A stretch of DNA of 64,000 nt from Vagococcus bubulae (GCF_003950315.1 NZ_NGJT01000001.1:62001-126000); one strand, 5' to 3'. Positions 1 to 8,518 are shown, numbered from the stretch's first letter. Program-made: numbers and translations. The notes: generated from the sequence alone by a model not told the origin.

Positions 1-353
1 TAGGTGAGAAAAATGGTCTTTTAGCATCATTAAACTCAACTGCAAGACTTGCTTATACATCAGCTTTAGATGGTATCTCAAATACACAAACTATTAACCC
101 TAATGGTTTAGGTAAAGATGATGATACTCGTATTAACAACTTACGTAACGTAATGGATGGTTACTTCGATAGAGGAGGATATCACTTGAACGTGAACGTC
201 TTTACAACAGATTTATTATTAGACGCTCAAGCTCATCCAGAAAAATATCCAAACTTAACTATCCGTGTATCTGGATATGCTGTTAAATTCCGTGATTTAA
301 CACCTGAACAACAAGCAGACGTTATTTCTCGTACTGCTCATGATAGAATGTAA
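1..353 (+). CDS. pflB: Formate acetyltransferase (pyruvate formate-lyase), 3' part
   Basis: This is the C-terminal end of a gene entering from the left edge; the frame is open from base 3 and ends at the TAA at 351-353. Pyruvate formate-lyase converts pyruvate and CoA to acetyl-CoA and formate in the cytoplasm during anaerobic growth. The visible part is the glycyl-radical domain: the RVSGYAV motif contains the glycine that becomes the radical, and the NVNVF and DLTPEQQ segments are typical of this family. The gene for its activase follows directly, as in many Lactobacillales. The 5' part lies outside the window. Confidence 0.95.
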   Translation, partial: GEKNGLLASLNSTARLAYTSALDGISNTQTINPNGLGKDDDTRINNLRNVMDGYFDRGGYHLNVNVFTTDLLLDAQAHPEKYPNLTIRVSGYAVKFRDLTPEQQADVISRTAHDRM

Positions 354-371
354 TTAAACAATTAGTAAAAT

Positions 372-406
372 AAAAGGATGGCTGTTTTAGCGGTCATCCT
401 TTTTTT
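372..406 (+). terminator. Intrinsic terminator after pflB
   Basis: A GC-containing stem (AAAGGATGGC pairing with GTCATCCTTT, one G-U pair) is followed by a run of T. It separates pflB from pflA, so pflA is probably reached by read-through or has a separate start. Confidence 0.8.
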
Positions 407-431
407 AAAGCAAAGTTAGGAAGTGACGATA

Positions 432-1205
432 ATGACAGAATCAGTAACAGGTAGAATTCATTCAACAGAAAATTTAGGGACAGTCGATGGTCCTGGCGTT
501 CGTTTTATTGTATTTATGCAAGGGTGTAAAATGCGTTGCCAGTTTTGTCATAATCCTGATACTTGGAAAATTGGTGGAGGACGCGAAGTAACAACTGATG
601 AAATATTAGAAGAAGCATTGCGTTATAAATCATATTGGGGTGAAGATGGTGGAATTACCATTAGTGGTGGTGAGCCATTACTTCAACTTGATTTCATCAT
701 TGATTTATTTAAAAAAGCAAAAAAACATGGGATTCATACAACCGTTGATACATGCGGGAAACCATTTACGTTTGACGAACCATTTTTTAGCAAATTTAAT
801 GAGATGCTGAAATACACTGATCTGTTTTTATTTGATATTAAACATATCGATCCACAAGGTCATAAAGAACTAACAATGCATACTAATGATAATATTTTAG
901 AAATGGCAAAGTATTTGTCTGATATTGGTCAGCCAGTTTGGATTCGTCATGTGTTGGTTCCTCAAAGAACAGATTATGATGAGTATTTAATTCGATTGGA
1001 TGATTTTATTAAAGAATTAAAAAATGTCGATAAAGTAGAAGTATTACCATATCATACAATGGGCCTTTTTAAATGGAAAGATTTAGGGATTGATTACCCA
1101 TTAAAAGGGATTGACCCACCAACTCAAGAAAGAGTGAAAAATGCCCAAGAATTACTTCATACGGCAGACTATAACAAGTATAAAGAAAAACGTGCGGTGA
1201 AATAA
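432..1205 (+). CDS. pflA: Pyruvate formate-lyase-activating enzyme (radical SAM)
   Basis: This radical SAM enzyme uses a 4Fe-4S cluster and S-adenosylmethionine to install the glycyl radical on PflB. The cluster-binding CX3CX2C motif is at residues 32-39 (GCKMRCQFC), followed by the SGGEPLLQ glycine-rich SAM segment. Length is 257 residues, normal for PflA. A GTG at 423 is in frame, but AGGAAG (418-423) overlaps it and sits 8 bases before the ATG at 432, so ATG 432 is preferred. It directly follows its substrate gene pflB. Confidence 0.95.
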   Translation: MTESVTGRIHSTENLGTVDGPGVRFIVFMQGCKMRCQFCHNPDTWKIGGGREVTTDEILEEALRYKSYWGEDGGITISGGEPLLQLDFIIDLFKKAKKHGIHTTVDTCGKPFTFDEPFFSKFNEMLKYTDLFLFDIKHIDPQGHKELTMHTNDNILEMAKYLSDIGQPVWIRHVLVPQRTDYDEYLIRLDDFIKELKNVDKVEVLPYHTMGLFKWKDLGIDYPLKGIDPPTQERVKNAQELLHTADYNKYKEKRAVK

Positions 1206-1211
1206 TGGATG

Positions 1212-1241
1212 GCCTAGAAGGAGTATCTTCTAGGCTTTTTT
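1212..1241 (+). terminator. Intrinsic terminator after pflA
   Basis: A perfect 9-bp stem (GCCTAGAAG / CTTCTAGGC) with a 6-base loop is followed by a T run. Confidence 0.9.
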
Positions 1242-1363
1242 GTGAGTTTAGGGTTTATAGATATGAGGTCTTATTGAAAATCATTCTTAAGTAGGATATT
1301 ATTTTCATAAAACATACTTTATAATAAGAACATGTTAAGGAAAACAAAAGGAGAGAATGAAAA

Positions 1364-1993
1364 ATGAAAAAAATAATCTTATTAAGTAGTGTGGTTTTAT
1401 CATTAGGAGTATTTGCTGGGTGTTCATCACAAAACACTGATTCGGGTAATACAACTAAGTCATCAAGCTCACAAGTTTCAAGTTCAAATAGTGCCACTAA
1501 TACGTCTAGTAGCTCATCGACTGGTACGTCAACTTCTTCAGAAACAGTTTACAATGTGAGTTTAGCAGACGCGATAGAAACATATAAAGAAACTTATCCA
1601 GATACTGATATTACATCAATTAGTTTAGACACTAGTTTAGGCCAATCATTTTACGCGATAGAAGGTGTAGATGATAATAAAGAATATGAAATAAAAGTAA
1701 ATACTGATACAAAAGATGTAAAAAAAGAACGTGAAGAAAACTTAGATCGAGATGAGAAAGATGGCGTAAAACGAAAAGAAAATAAACTAGACTTAACAAA
1801 CTTAAAAGATATGAATGAAATTTTTGATGTTGCCTTGAAAGAAGCTGGTTCTGGCAAAATAGATGATTGGGAAATCAAAGAAGATATGGGTGTCACTTAT
1901 TGGGATATTTCCATTAAAGCTGGTTTGACAAAAGAAATTGAGTATAAGATTAATGCCCAAACTGGAGAAATTATTGAAACAGACGCAGATTAA
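1364..1993 (+). CDS. PepSY-domain lipoprotein
   Basis: This is a predicted lipoprotein of 209 residues. It has a lysine-led signal peptide ending in the lipobox VFAGC (Cys about residue 20), then a Ser/Thr/Asn-rich linker of about 50 residues, as in membrane-tethered surface proteins. The rest resembles two PepSY-like repeats: short alpha-beta units with A.ETY...YPDTDI and an E.KVN.DT.DV strand, and again FDVALKEAGSG...YKINAQTGEIIE. PepSY proteins are often thought to modulate proteases or act as ligand binders, but no specific partner is visible. A -10 like TATAAT lies at 1320-1325 and the SD AGGAGAG is just upstream. It is monocistronic and ends at a terminator. Confidence 0.8.
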   Translation: MKKIILLSSVVLSLGVFAGCSSQNTDSGNTTKSSSSQVSSSNSATNTSSSSSTGTSTSSETVYNVSLADAIETYKETYPDTDITSISLDTSLGQSFYAIEGVDDNKEYEIKVNTDTKDVKKEREENLDRDEKDGVKRKENKLDLTNLKDMNEIFDVALKEAGSGKIDDWEIKEDMGVTYWDISIKAGLTKEIEYKINAQTGEIIETDAD

Positions 1994-1998
1994 ATAAC

Positions 1999-2042
1999 AA
2001 AACAGATAGATTAGCTACACTAGGTTAACCTATCTGTTTTTT
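1999..2042. terminator. Bidirectional terminator between convergent genes
   Basis: A stem AACAGATAG / CTATCTGTT has A-rich sequence on the left and T-rich sequence on the right. It sits between the PepSY lipoprotein (plus) and the small membrane gene (minus) and can serve both. Confidence 0.75.
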
Positions 2043-2447
2043 CTACATGGTTTTATTTAGTTTGGTGATAAAATAAAAAGTTAAAGCGGTATGAATGAAA
2101 AATAAGCCAACTAATGTTGCTGTAATCCAAAGAGCTTGCTGTGTGGCAGATGTAATTAGAGATAAAATGACTACTAAGATAGATAAAATGGAGCCAGATT
2201 TAGCTAGTGCCATAGTACGTATTTCAATGTTACGAGGGTCATTTTCTTCTATTTTATATTGTTTGGCATATTGCGGATTGGTAACGAATTTTTTGTATTT
2301 TAATAAGTTTGCCATCGCTCCTCCAATAAATCCTGATCCAAGGCCAATTGAAATAGAGGATAGATTTGATTGAACTAATAATCCGATAAGTAGTAAGATC
2401 ACTCCGATGGTAAATAAGATGACACTTGCGATTTTTTTCTTTTTCAT
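2043..2447 (-). CDS. Small membrane protein paired with XRE regulator
   Basis: This 134-residue protein of unknown function has about four hydrophobic segments: two near the N terminus (IASVILFTIGVILLLIGLLV and the glycine-rich ISIGLGSGFIGGAMANLL) and two near the C terminus. A charged loop between them contains NPQYAKQYKIEENDPRN. The chosen ATG at 2445-2447 follows a GGAGAA ribosome site; a longer in-frame reading upstream has no such site and overlaps the regulator gene. It is the second gene of a two-gene operon, 13 bases after the XRE regulator. Small XRE regulator/membrane protein pairs of this type are common in Firmicutes. The partnership is inferred from position. Confidence 0.75.
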   Translation of the reverse strand: MKKKKIASVILFTIGVILLLIGLLVQSNLSSISIGLGSGFIGGAMANLLKYKKFVTNPQYAKQYKIEENDPRNIEIRTMALAKSGSILSILVVILSLITSATQQALWITATLVGLFFIHTALTFYFITKLNKTM

Positions 2448-2460
2448 GTGTGTTCTCCTT

Positions 2461-2661
2461 TTAATCGTCTTCTTCGAGTAAAAAAATGTCTTCAACAGGG
2501 ATATTAAAAAAATTGCCAATTTTTAGTGCTAAGATAATAGAAGGATTGTATTTTCCTTTTTCAAGTGAAATGATGGTTTGTCTAGAAATATCTAACACAC
2601 TGGCTAAGTCTTGTTGAGTCATTTTTTTCTCTTTTCTGATGTTAGCTAAATTGTTTTTCAT
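2461..2661 (-). CDS. Small XRE-family transcriptional regulator
   Basis: A 66-residue protein made almost entirely of one helix-turn-helix domain: IRKEKKMTQQDLASVLDISRQTIISLEKGKYNPS, then LKIGNFFNIPVEDIF. This is the minimal stand-alone form of the XRE/Cro family, which binds DNA as a dimer. It is the first gene of a minus-strand operon with the membrane protein at 2043-2447. Its promoter carries two related palindromes (2674-2691, 2720-2737), which suggests autoregulation. Confidence 0.9.
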   Translation of the reverse strand: MKNNLANIRKEKKMTQQDLASVLDISRQTIISLEKGKYNPSIILALKIGNFFNIPVEDIFLLEEDD

Positions 2662-2673
2662 AGCTCCTCCTTT

Positions 2674-2737
2674 TGTAAAGTGTCCTTTACATTTACAGAT
2701 TACTAAAGATGATTAAAAATGTCAAGTCAGCTTGACA
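2674..2737 (-). promoter_or_regulatory. Promoter with two palindromic operators for the XRE operon
   Basis: On the minus strand a TTGACA -35 (2725-2720) is followed after exactly 17 bases by a TAATCT -10 (2702-2697). Two 7-4-7 inverted repeats are present: TGTAAAG-N4-CTTTACA at 2674-2691, covering the likely start of transcription, and TGTCAAG-N4-CTTGACA at 2720-2737, covering the -35. They share the pattern TGTnAAG-N4-CTTnACA. The arrangement fits repression by the XRE protein encoded just downstream; that link is inferred. Confidence 0.75.
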
Positions 2738-2779
2738 TTCTTAATTTTAAAATTTTCTGCTTATTGATGATAAAAATTG

Positions 2780-2788
2780 TGATATAAT
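2780..2788 (+). promoter_or_regulatory. Extended -10 promoter of ppaC
   Basis: TGATATAAT fits the extended -10 pattern (TG, one base, TATAAT). No convincing -35 is seen at normal spacing. The start codon is about 38 bases downstream. Confidence 0.6.
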
Positions 2789-2825
2789 ACAAATTGTATG
2801 ACATTAATTGGAGGGATATATAACT

Positions 2826-3755
2826 ATGACAAAGGTATTAATTTTTGGTCATCAAAATCCGGATACAGATGCAATTGCTTCAGCAATCTCATTTGCTTAT
2901 CTACAAAATAAACTAGGTGTAGAAGCTGAAGCTGTTGCTTTAGGAACACCAAATGAAGAAACAACGTATGCATTAAACTATTTTAACGTGGATGCACCAA
3001 GAGTGATTGAAAGCTGTGCAAATGAAACAACACAAGTGATGTTAGTTGATCACAATGAAGCACAACAAAGTGTGAGTGACATTAAAGAATTAGACGTATT
3101 AGCCGTAGTGGATCATCACCGTATTGCAAACTTTGAAACAGCTAATCCATTGTATTATCGTGCTGAGCCAGTCGGTTGTACGAATACTATTATCTTAAAA
3201 ATCTATAAAGAACATGGCATTGACATTCCAAAAGACATAGCAGGTATGATGCTTTCAGCGATTGTGTCTGATTCATTACTATTTAAATCACCAACCTGTA
3301 CGGATGAAGATGTAGCGGCAGCGAAAGAATTAGCTGAAATTGCTGGTGTTGATTTAGATGCTTATGGCTTGGATATGTTAAAAGCAGGAACTAATCTTTC
3401 AACTAAAACAGCATTAGAATTAATCAATGCGGATGCTAAAACTTTCCCAATGGGCGATAAATCAGTTCGTATTGGTCAAGTTAATACAGTAGATGTGAAC
3501 GACGTATTAGCTCGTCAAGCAGAATTAGAAGAAGCGATGGCAAAAGAAAACACTGATAACGGGTTTGATTTATTTGTCTTAGTGATTACAAATATTTTAG
3601 ATAGTAATTCAGTGGCTCTTGTTGTTGGAGAACCAAAAGAAAAAGTGGAAGCAGCTTTTGGTGTGACCTTAGAAAATAATACAGCTGAATTAGCTGGTGT
3701 CGTGTCACGTAAAAAACAAGTGGTTCCACCGCTAACAAACGCATTTAATGCATAA
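2826..3755 (+). CDS. ppaC: Manganese-dependent inorganic pyrophosphatase
   Basis: This family II (DHH superfamily) cytosolic pyrophosphatase hydrolyses pyrophosphate to phosphate and so pulls biosynthetic reactions forward. Metal-ligand motifs are visible: HQNPDTD (His9, Asp13, Asp15), VDHN at 74-77 and the signature VDHH at 95-98. The C-terminal DHHA2 domain ends with [10 protein letters not shown], which contains the phosphate-binding lysine/arginine. Length is 309 residues, the usual size. GGAGGG at 2810-2815 lies 10 bases before ATG 2826; an upstream TTG at 2808 overlaps that site and is rejected. It is monocistronic, with its own promoter and terminator. Confidence 0.96.
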   Translation: MTKVLIFGHQNPDTDAIASAISFAYLQNKLGVEAEAVALGTPNEETTYALNYFNVDAPRVIESCANETTQVMLVDHNEAQQSVSDIKELDVLAVVDHHRIANFETANPLYYRAEPVGCTNTIILKIYKEHGIDIPKDIAGMMLSAIVSDSLLFKSPTCTDEDVAAAKELAEIAGVDLDAYGLDMLKAGTNLSTKTALELINADAKTFPMGDKSVRIGQVNTVDVNDVLARQAELEEAMAKENTDNGFDLFVLVITNILDSNSVALVVGEPKEKVEAAFGVTLENNTAELAGVVSRKKQVVPPLTNAFNA

Positions 3756-3762
3756 AAAACCT

Positions 3763-3794
3763 AAAAATCTCTGAGGAAACTTGGAGATTTTTTT
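3763..3794 (+). terminator. Intrinsic terminator after ppaC
   Basis: The stem AAATCTC / GAGATTT is followed by a T run. Confidence 0.8.
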
Positions 3795-3813
3795 CAAATG
3801 AGGCGTTAATTTA

Positions 3814-4767
3814 ATGTATCAATTTATAACATTACAAACAGAACAGACTTATCGGTCATTAATGCAAGATAAAGCATTTCAACAAGTTGTTAATTTTATG
3901 ATTGAGCAAGGGGAAAGTGTGACCTTGCGCGATATAAAACGTGCCTTGCCTAATGTGGAAGAGATTGAGGTGATAATCGAAATATGGATATCAGCAGGAC
4001 TTATCACGCGTCATCATGGACGATATGAGTTAGTTGGAAACGTGATATCCGAAGAAAAACAAGAAGAATTAAAACAGACCTATCAGTCATTTTTTTTACC
4101 TTGTGTTGAAAAATTAAAAGCTGAATGCAACCAATTGGCTTTATCGACAAAAGAGCGTGCCTTGTATTTTTTGTATGCTTTGCACCAAAAAATACAAGGT
4201 AATATAACTTTGGGACAGTATATGGAAGACACACCAGTATTAGCGGAAATAAAGCAGTTGCCTGTATATTTTCAACAATTAACTGGTAAAAAAACAGAAT
4301 GGCTATCGTTTGAAAGTCTAACCAATTTAGCTGAATGTGTCAGTTTACCAAGTTTTTTTTATGAAGAAACTTACCGAGAAAACACAAAATCACCACAGTT
4401 TTTAGCGTTAGAAAAACAATTGGGTGATGTAAATGAGTCTTATTTTTTAACATATGTTGAACGAAAATTACGTCGGATTGAAAAAGGACGAATCATCTCA
4501 TCCGACACACCTGATATTTTTCTAGCTTCACTTGTCACGTTGGGGTATTTGACCATAGAGGAACACCATTACAAGTTAAATGTATTAAGTGTTGAGGAAC
4601 ATGTGTTGGAAGTGATTCATCAAGAACTTGATTCAATCATTGAGCGATTTGATGAAACCTTTAATAGATCATGGGAGATAATGGCAATTTATTCTTTTTT
4701 AGATGTGATGGATTTAGCAGGTACGTTGGAATATTATCCTACTCTATTTGGGTTTAAACCGCTTTAG
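3814..4767 (+). CDS. Uncharacterised DUF1803-like protein
   Basis: A soluble protein of 317 residues without signal peptide or membrane segments. The first 80 residues read like a winged-helix fold (VNFMIEQGESVTLRDIKRALP... IIEIWISAGLITRHHGRYEL). The rest is mostly helical, with no recognised catalytic motif. The position directly after ppaC matches that of DUF1803 proteins in streptococci, and the size is compatible; this assignment is from memory of gene order and is tentative. The function is unknown. No promoter was identified between it and the ppaC terminator. Confidence 0.55.
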   Translation: MYQFITLQTEQTYRSLMQDKAFQQVVNFMIEQGESVTLRDIKRALPNVEEIEVIIEIWISAGLITRHHGRYELVGNVISEEKQEELKQTYQSFFLPCVEKLKAECNQLALSTKERALYFLYALHQKIQGNITLGQYMEDTPVLAEIKQLPVYFQQLTGKKTEWLSFESLTNLAECVSLPSFFYEETYRENTKSPQFLALEKQLGDVNESYFLTYVERKLRRIEKGRIISSDTPDIFLASLVTLGYLTIEEHHYKLNVLSVEEHVLEVIHQELDSIIERFDETFNRSWEIMAIYSFLDVMDLAGTLEYYPTLFGFKPL

Positions 4768-4776
4768 GCATAAAAG

Positions 4777-4805
4777 TTGGATTAACCTTAGTCTCTTTAT
4801 ATAAT
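4777..4805 (+). promoter_or_regulatory. Sigma-A promoter for thioredoxin-like gene
   Basis: TTGGAT, 17 bases, then TATAAT, 25 bases before the start codon at 4831. Confidence 0.75.
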
Positions 4806-4830
4806 AAAGAGAGAAATGAGGGGAAACGTT

Positions 4831-5169
4831 ATGTTTGAAAAAGTTTATGACATCAATCAATTAAATGAAAAAGTGTCTCAAGAAGGATTAACGATGGTTT
4901 ATTTTGGCCAACCGAATTGTAGTGTTTGTCACGGATTGAAACCACAAGTGGAGAAAAAATTAGCTGAATTTAGTGAAGATGTGACATTTTTAGAAGTGAA
5001 TACGTTTGATATTCCAGAAGTCTCTGGGGAATATCAAGTAATGACAGTACCAGTCATATTATTATTTTTAGATGGTAGAGAATATTTAAGAAAAGCAAGG
5101 TTTGTTCCCATTGAAGAATTATATAAAGATGTAAAAAAAATCGTCGATGGTGTCAATAGCATGAGCTAG
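4831..5169 (+). CDS. Thioredoxin-family protein
   Basis: This 112-residue thioredoxin-fold protein has the redox motif CSVC at residues 30-33, in place of the CGPC of true thioredoxin, and the conserved cis-proline segment TVPV. It is predicted to be cytoplasmic, as it has no signal sequence, and probably carries out thiol-disulfide exchange; the substrate is unknown. The ATG at 4831 follows GAGGGGAA at good distance; an ATG 15 bases earlier overlaps that site. The membrane-anchored protein at 5189 follows after 19 bases and is probably cotranscribed. Confidence 0.88.
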   Translation: MFEKVYDINQLNEKVSQEGLTMVYFGQPNCSVCHGLKPQVEKKLAEFSEDVTFLEVNTFDIPEVSGEYQVMTVPVILLFLDGREYLRKARFVPIEELYKDVKKIVDGVNSMS

Positions 5170-5188
5170 CCTTTAGAGGAGATAAGAC

Positions 5189-5554
5189 ATGAAAGTATTT
5201 AAACGAATTTTTTCTATTTTAATTTTAGTCATTATTATTGGTGGGGTAGGTTATTACTTTTACACTGAACAAATAAAAGGTGGCGCACCTGATATTGTGG
5301 CAAAAGATACAGGAAGTATTGATTTATCCAAAATAGAGCAAACGGATGATTCGAAAACTGATTCAAAAACAACGGACGAAGGAAAATACACAGAAGAATT
5401 TGAGTCCTGGGATGCTCTAGATGATAAAGCTAAAGATGGTATTTATACATTAGATAAATACCCAGATAAAACATTGTATCTGATTTCTGCGACTAAACAA
5501 GCCGATGGAAAGATAATGGCAGTGTTTGATGATGAACCAATTAAAGACAAATAA
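5189..5554 (+). CDS. Small membrane-anchored protein, unknown function
   Basis: A 121-residue protein with one N-terminal membrane segment (about residues 7-25, ILILVIIIGGVGYYFY) and a polar outside domain. The domain has a Thr/Asp/Lys-rich linker, then FESWDALDDKAKDGIYTLDKYPDKTLYLISATKQADGKIM. There is no lipobox, so it is likely a single-pass anchored protein with Nin-Cout topology. No family was recognised. It shares a transcript with the thioredoxin-like gene upstream and ends at a strong terminator. Confidence 0.75.
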   Translation: MKVFKRIFSILILVIIIGGVGYYFYTEQIKGGAPDIVAKDTGSIDLSKIEQTDDSKTDSKTTDEGKYTEEFESWDALDDKAKDGIYTLDKYPDKTLYLISATKQADGKIMAVFDDEPIKDK

Positions 5555-5564
5555 TAAAAATGTG

Positions 5565-5600
5565 GACAGTGTTTGTATTTGAAAAACATTGTCTTTTTTT
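5565..5600 (+). terminator. Intrinsic terminator
   Basis: GACAGTGTTT pairs with AAACATTGTC (one G-U pair), followed by TTTTTTT. Confidence 0.85.
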
Positions 5601-5701
5601 GTGTTTTTTGATTTTTTTTACCTATACCACTTTTTAGGGTGAATGGATTTTATAACAATTACTGAAAGAAAAAAGTCACTTTTCATTTTAATAAATAAAA
5701 T

Positions 5702-5742
5702 AAGCAAGTATTCATCCATGGGTTTAGGGGTGAATACTTGCT
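5702..5742 (-). terminator. Terminator of the minus-strand 51-residue gene
   Basis: A 13-bp perfect stem (AAGCAAGTATTCA / TGAATACTTGCTT) is followed on the minus strand by a T-rich stretch. It lies 27 bases downstream of the small minus-strand gene at 5769-5924. Confidence 0.75.
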
Positions 5743-5768
5743 TTAATTACTGGATTCGTCCAATGTAA

Positions 5769-5924
5769 TTACTCCTTAACAAGTTGATTTAAGTTATTTT
5801 TTGCTTCTTCAATGGTTGCGCCTGTTGCAAAGATTTCATCGTTTGTTGCATCAAATACAATAAAGATGTTTTCATCAGTGTTTAAGGTTACGCGGTATTG
5901 AATGGCTTGTTGTGTAAATACCAT
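5769..5924 (-). CDS. Small protein of 51 residues, unknown function
   Basis: A short gene reading MVFTQQAIQYRVTLNTDENI and ending NNLNQLVKE. It starts at the ATG complementary to 5922-5924 and stops at 5769-5771. Support comes from a strong AAAGGAGGAA ribosome site just upstream, a terminator hairpin just downstream, and a composition like a compact alpha-beta protein: two strands (YRVTLNT, NIFIVFDA), a turn (NDEIFATGAT) and a helix (IEEAKNNLNQLV). No signal peptide or membrane segment is present. No family was recognised. Confidence 0.75.
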   Translation of the reverse strand: MVFTQQAIQYRVTLNTDENIFIVFDATNDEIFATGATIEEAKNNLNQLVKE

Positions 5925-6160
5925 AACACATTCCTCCTTTTTAAAACTTTCATGGAAGACTCACGTCAACCACATCTTTAATTTAACATATACCAATTAT
6001 TTAATCAACTAATTTATCGTGAAGTTTATGAATAGAGTGTAAAAATTATGTAAAAAAACGTAATTATCAATAATATGTGTTATATAAATGACGAAGTATA
6101 AAAGATGGTTATGTATAGCTATTAGATGACATCAAATGGTAATTCTTAGTAATAAAAGTG

Positions 6161-6189
6161 TTTACTTTATTAGAAACGTTAATTATACT
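6161..6189 (+). promoter_or_regulatory. Probable promoter of the DUF969-DUF979-pcp operon
   Basis: TTTACT, 17 bases, then TATACT, ending 33 bases before the ATG at 6223. The -35 is weak. Confidence 0.5.
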
Positions 6190-6222
6190 TTTAATTATAT
6201 TTTTTATTTTAGGAGGGATTTT

Positions 6223-6912
6223 ATGGAATGGATTAAACTAATCGGCATTTTGATTATTTTAGTCGGATTTATTTTTAAATTTGATACCATCGCAGTAGTT
6301 ATTGTGGCAGCATTGTCAACAGCGCTTGTATCAGGTATGTCATTATACGAATTTTTTACAATGTTAGGTGAAGCCTTTGTTAATAATCGTTTGGTGACAA
6401 TATTTCTATTAACATTACCAATGATTGGCTTATCTGAGCGATTTGGATTAAGGCAACAGGCAGTTATTTTAATAAAGAAAATAAAAGGACTCACGCCCGG
6501 AAAATTTATCACACTATATACTGCACTACGTGAATTAGCCGGTTTATTTGGGATTCGTTTATCTGGACATCCTCAGTTTGTACGTCCAATCGTCAACCCA
6601 ATGGCTCAAGCAGCAGCCAAACATACTTATGGGGATATGTCAAAAGAAGACGAAGATAAAATTAAAGCAAGAGCTGCAGCAAACGAAAATTTTGCTAATT
6701 TTTTTGCTCAAAATACCTTTATTGCCTCAGCAGGTGTGCTATTAATTTATGGAACGTTAAAAGATTTAGGTTATAAAGTAAGTGATGCAAGCATTGCGCG
6801 TATGGCGTTACTTGTGGCAGTGATCGCTTTAATTCTTTCTGCTGCGTCAAATTGGTTATTTGATAAAAAATTAGCAAGAAAATACCAAAAGAATAAAGGA
6901 GTTGAAAAATAA
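6223..6912 (+). CDS. DUF969-family membrane protein, probable 5-oxoproline transporter subunit
   Basis: A 229-residue membrane protein with about five or six hydrophobic segments, beginning MEWIKLIGILIILVGF. It matches the DUF969 family by its pattern (GLSERFGLRQQAVILIKK, then a GIRLSGHPQFVRPIVNPM segment). DUF969 and DUF979 proteins form a two-part permease usually found beside pyrrolidone-carboxylate peptidase and now often called a 5-oxoproline transporter. ATG 6223 follows AGGAGGG at 6211-6217; a longer in-frame start at 6136 has no ribosome site. Its stop overlaps the start of the DUF979 gene by one base, indicating translational coupling. Confidence 0.85.
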   Translation: MEWIKLIGILIILVGFIFKFDTIAVVIVAALSTALVSGMSLYEFFTMLGEAFVNNRLVTIFLLTLPMIGLSERFGLRQQAVILIKKIKGLTPGKFITLYTALRELAGLFGIRLSGHPQFVRPIVNPMAQAAAKHTYGDMSKEDEDKIKARAAANENFANFFAQNTFIASAGVLLIYGTLKDLGYKVSDASIARMALLVAVIALILSAASNWLFDKKLARKYQKNKGVEK

Positions 6913-7832
6913 TGGCGGCATATATTCCAGCAATTTTAGAATTCTTTTATATTTTAATTGGTTTACTATCTATGATGACAGCTGTTCGTTGTTTTAAAGA
7001 CGAGACCAATAGTGCCCGTATTGGTACTGGGCTTTTTTGGTTAATCCTTGGGGTGATTTTTGCGGCTGGAAAACTAATGCCTTATGTTGTATCAGGTGTG
7101 TTATTAGCTATTATTGGTGTTTTAACTTTATTCAAACAAGTAAAAGTTGGTAAATTAGCCGAGATTAGTGAAGAAGAAGGTCAAAAATCAGCCGAAAGAA
7201 TCGGAAGTTGGATTTTTTTCCCATCTGTTTTATTAGCAATTGTCGCTGTGGTGATTTCGTACACACCACTTGGAGGGCAAGTGGGGATTGGTGTGGCTTC
7301 GATTGTCGCGTTACTTGTGGCGATGGTGATTACGAAAGCTCCACCAAAAACAGCATTAGAAGATACTGACCGCATGCTACAATCGGTGGGGACGACAGGT
7401 ATCTTGCCACAGTTACTAGCAGCGCTTGGTGTGGTATTTAATGCAGCAGGTGTGGGTGATGTGATCTCTCATGCTATTTCAGGTGTTGTTCCCGAAGGAA
7501 ATCGCTTAGCAGGCGTCATTGCTTATTGTTTAGGTATGATGATTTTCACTATGGTAATGGGAAATGCGTTTGCAGCCTTTACTGTTATTACAGCAGGAAT
7601 TGGTGTTCCATTTGTGATGATGCAAGGAGGGGACCCTGTTGTTGCTGGGACACTTGCGATGACGGCAGGATTTTGTGGGACACTCTTAACCCCAATGGCC
7701 GCTAATTTCAATGCGTTACCTGTGGCTTTACTTGAGATGGATGACACAAATGGTGTGATAAAAGCCCAAGCACCAATGGCTATTGCGATGATTATCATTC
7801 ATATCATTTTAATGTATGTATTAGCATTTTAA
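6912..7832 (+). CDS. DUF979-family membrane protein, probable 5-oxoproline transporter subunit
   Basis: A 306-residue integral membrane protein with about eight to ten hydrophobic segments and a glycine-rich conserved centre (LGVVFNAAGVGDVISHAISG, then MTAGFCGTLLTPMAANFNALP). These match DUF979, the usual partner of DUF969. The start codon overlaps the preceding stop (TAATG). With pcp next in the operon, a role in moving 5-oxoproline or pyroglutamyl compounds across the membrane is likely. Direction and exact substrate cannot be read from sequence. Confidence 0.85.
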   Translation: MAAYIPAILEFFYILIGLLSMMTAVRCFKDETNSARIGTGLFWLILGVIFAAGKLMPYVVSGVLLAIIGVLTLFKQVKVGKLAEISEEEGQKSAERIGSWIFFPSVLLAIVAVVISYTPLGGQVGIGVASIVALLVAMVITKAPPKTALEDTDRMLQSVGTTGILPQLLAALGVVFNAAGVGDVISHAISGVVPEGNRLAGVIAYCLGMMIFTMVMGNAFAAFTVITAGIGVPFVMMQGGDPVVAGTLAMTAGFCGTLLTPMAANFNALPVALLEMDDTNGVIKAQAPMAIAMIIIHIILMYVLAF

Positions 7833-7852
7833 AAAAGAAAGGATAGAGAAAG

Positions 7853-8500
7853 ATGAAACTATTAGTAACAGGTTTTGATCCCTTTGGCGGAGAATCAACT
7901 AATCCTGCTCTTGAAGCAGTAAAGCAATTACCAGATGAAATAAATGGGGCAGAAATTATTAAATTAGAAATACCAACTGTTTTCAATAAGTCAAAAGAGG
8001 TTGTACAAGAAGCCATGATAAAACATCAACCAGATGTCGTGGTCAATATCGGTCAAGCTGGCGGACGATTTTCTGTGACGCCAGAACGAGTGGCAATCAA
8101 TGTAGATGACGCGCGTATTCCAGATAATGAAGGCAACCAACCAATTGATGAAGTGATTCAAGAAGATGGTCAAGCCGCTTATTTCACTCAATTACCAGTC
8201 AAAGCGATGGTAGCATCAATGAAAGAAGCAGGCTTACCTGGGGCAGTATCAAACACGGCAGGAACATTTGTCTGCAATCATATCATGTATCAAGTTCAAT
8301 ATTTGATTGATAAAGAATTTCCAAATGTAAAAGGTGGGTTTATCCACGTTCCGTTTATCCCATCACAAGTGGTTGATAAACCAAATCAACCAAGCATGAG
8401 CTTAAAAGATATTGTACGCTCACTTGAAAAATCACTTGAGGCCATCGTCTTGTTTAACAACAAGGAAGATATTCGAACAATTGGCGGAGAAACACACTAA
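7853..8500 (+). CDS. pcp: Pyrrolidone-carboxylate peptidase (pyroglutamyl peptidase I)
   Basis: This cytosolic cysteine peptidase of family C15 removes N-terminal pyroglutamate from peptides. The catalytic triad is readable: Glu78 in TPERVAIN, Cys141 in GTFVCNH and His165 in GGFIHVPF. The N terminus [10 protein letters not shown] is the family signature. Length is 215 residues, as usual. It is the third gene of the operon, 20 bases after DUF979, consistent with pyroglutamate salvage. A terminator follows. Confidence 0.97.
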   Translation: MKLLVTGFDPFGGESTNPALEAVKQLPDEINGAEIIKLEIPTVFNKSKEVVQEAMIKHQPDVVVNIGQAGGRFSVTPERVAINVDDARIPDNEGNQPIDEVIQEDGQAAYFTQLPVKAMVASMKEAGLPGAVSNTAGTFVCNHIMYQVQYLIDKEFPNVKGGFIHVPFIPSQVVDKPNQPSMSLKDIVRSLEKSLEAIVLFNNKEDIRTIGGETH

Positions 8501-8518
8501 TTTCAAAGGCCAAAAAAA

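Noticed and set aside
1255-1497. Minus-strand reading frame opposite the PepSY lipoprotein start
   Set aside because: It overlaps the promoter and signal peptide of a clear gene and has no ribosome site; shadow of the plus-strand gene.
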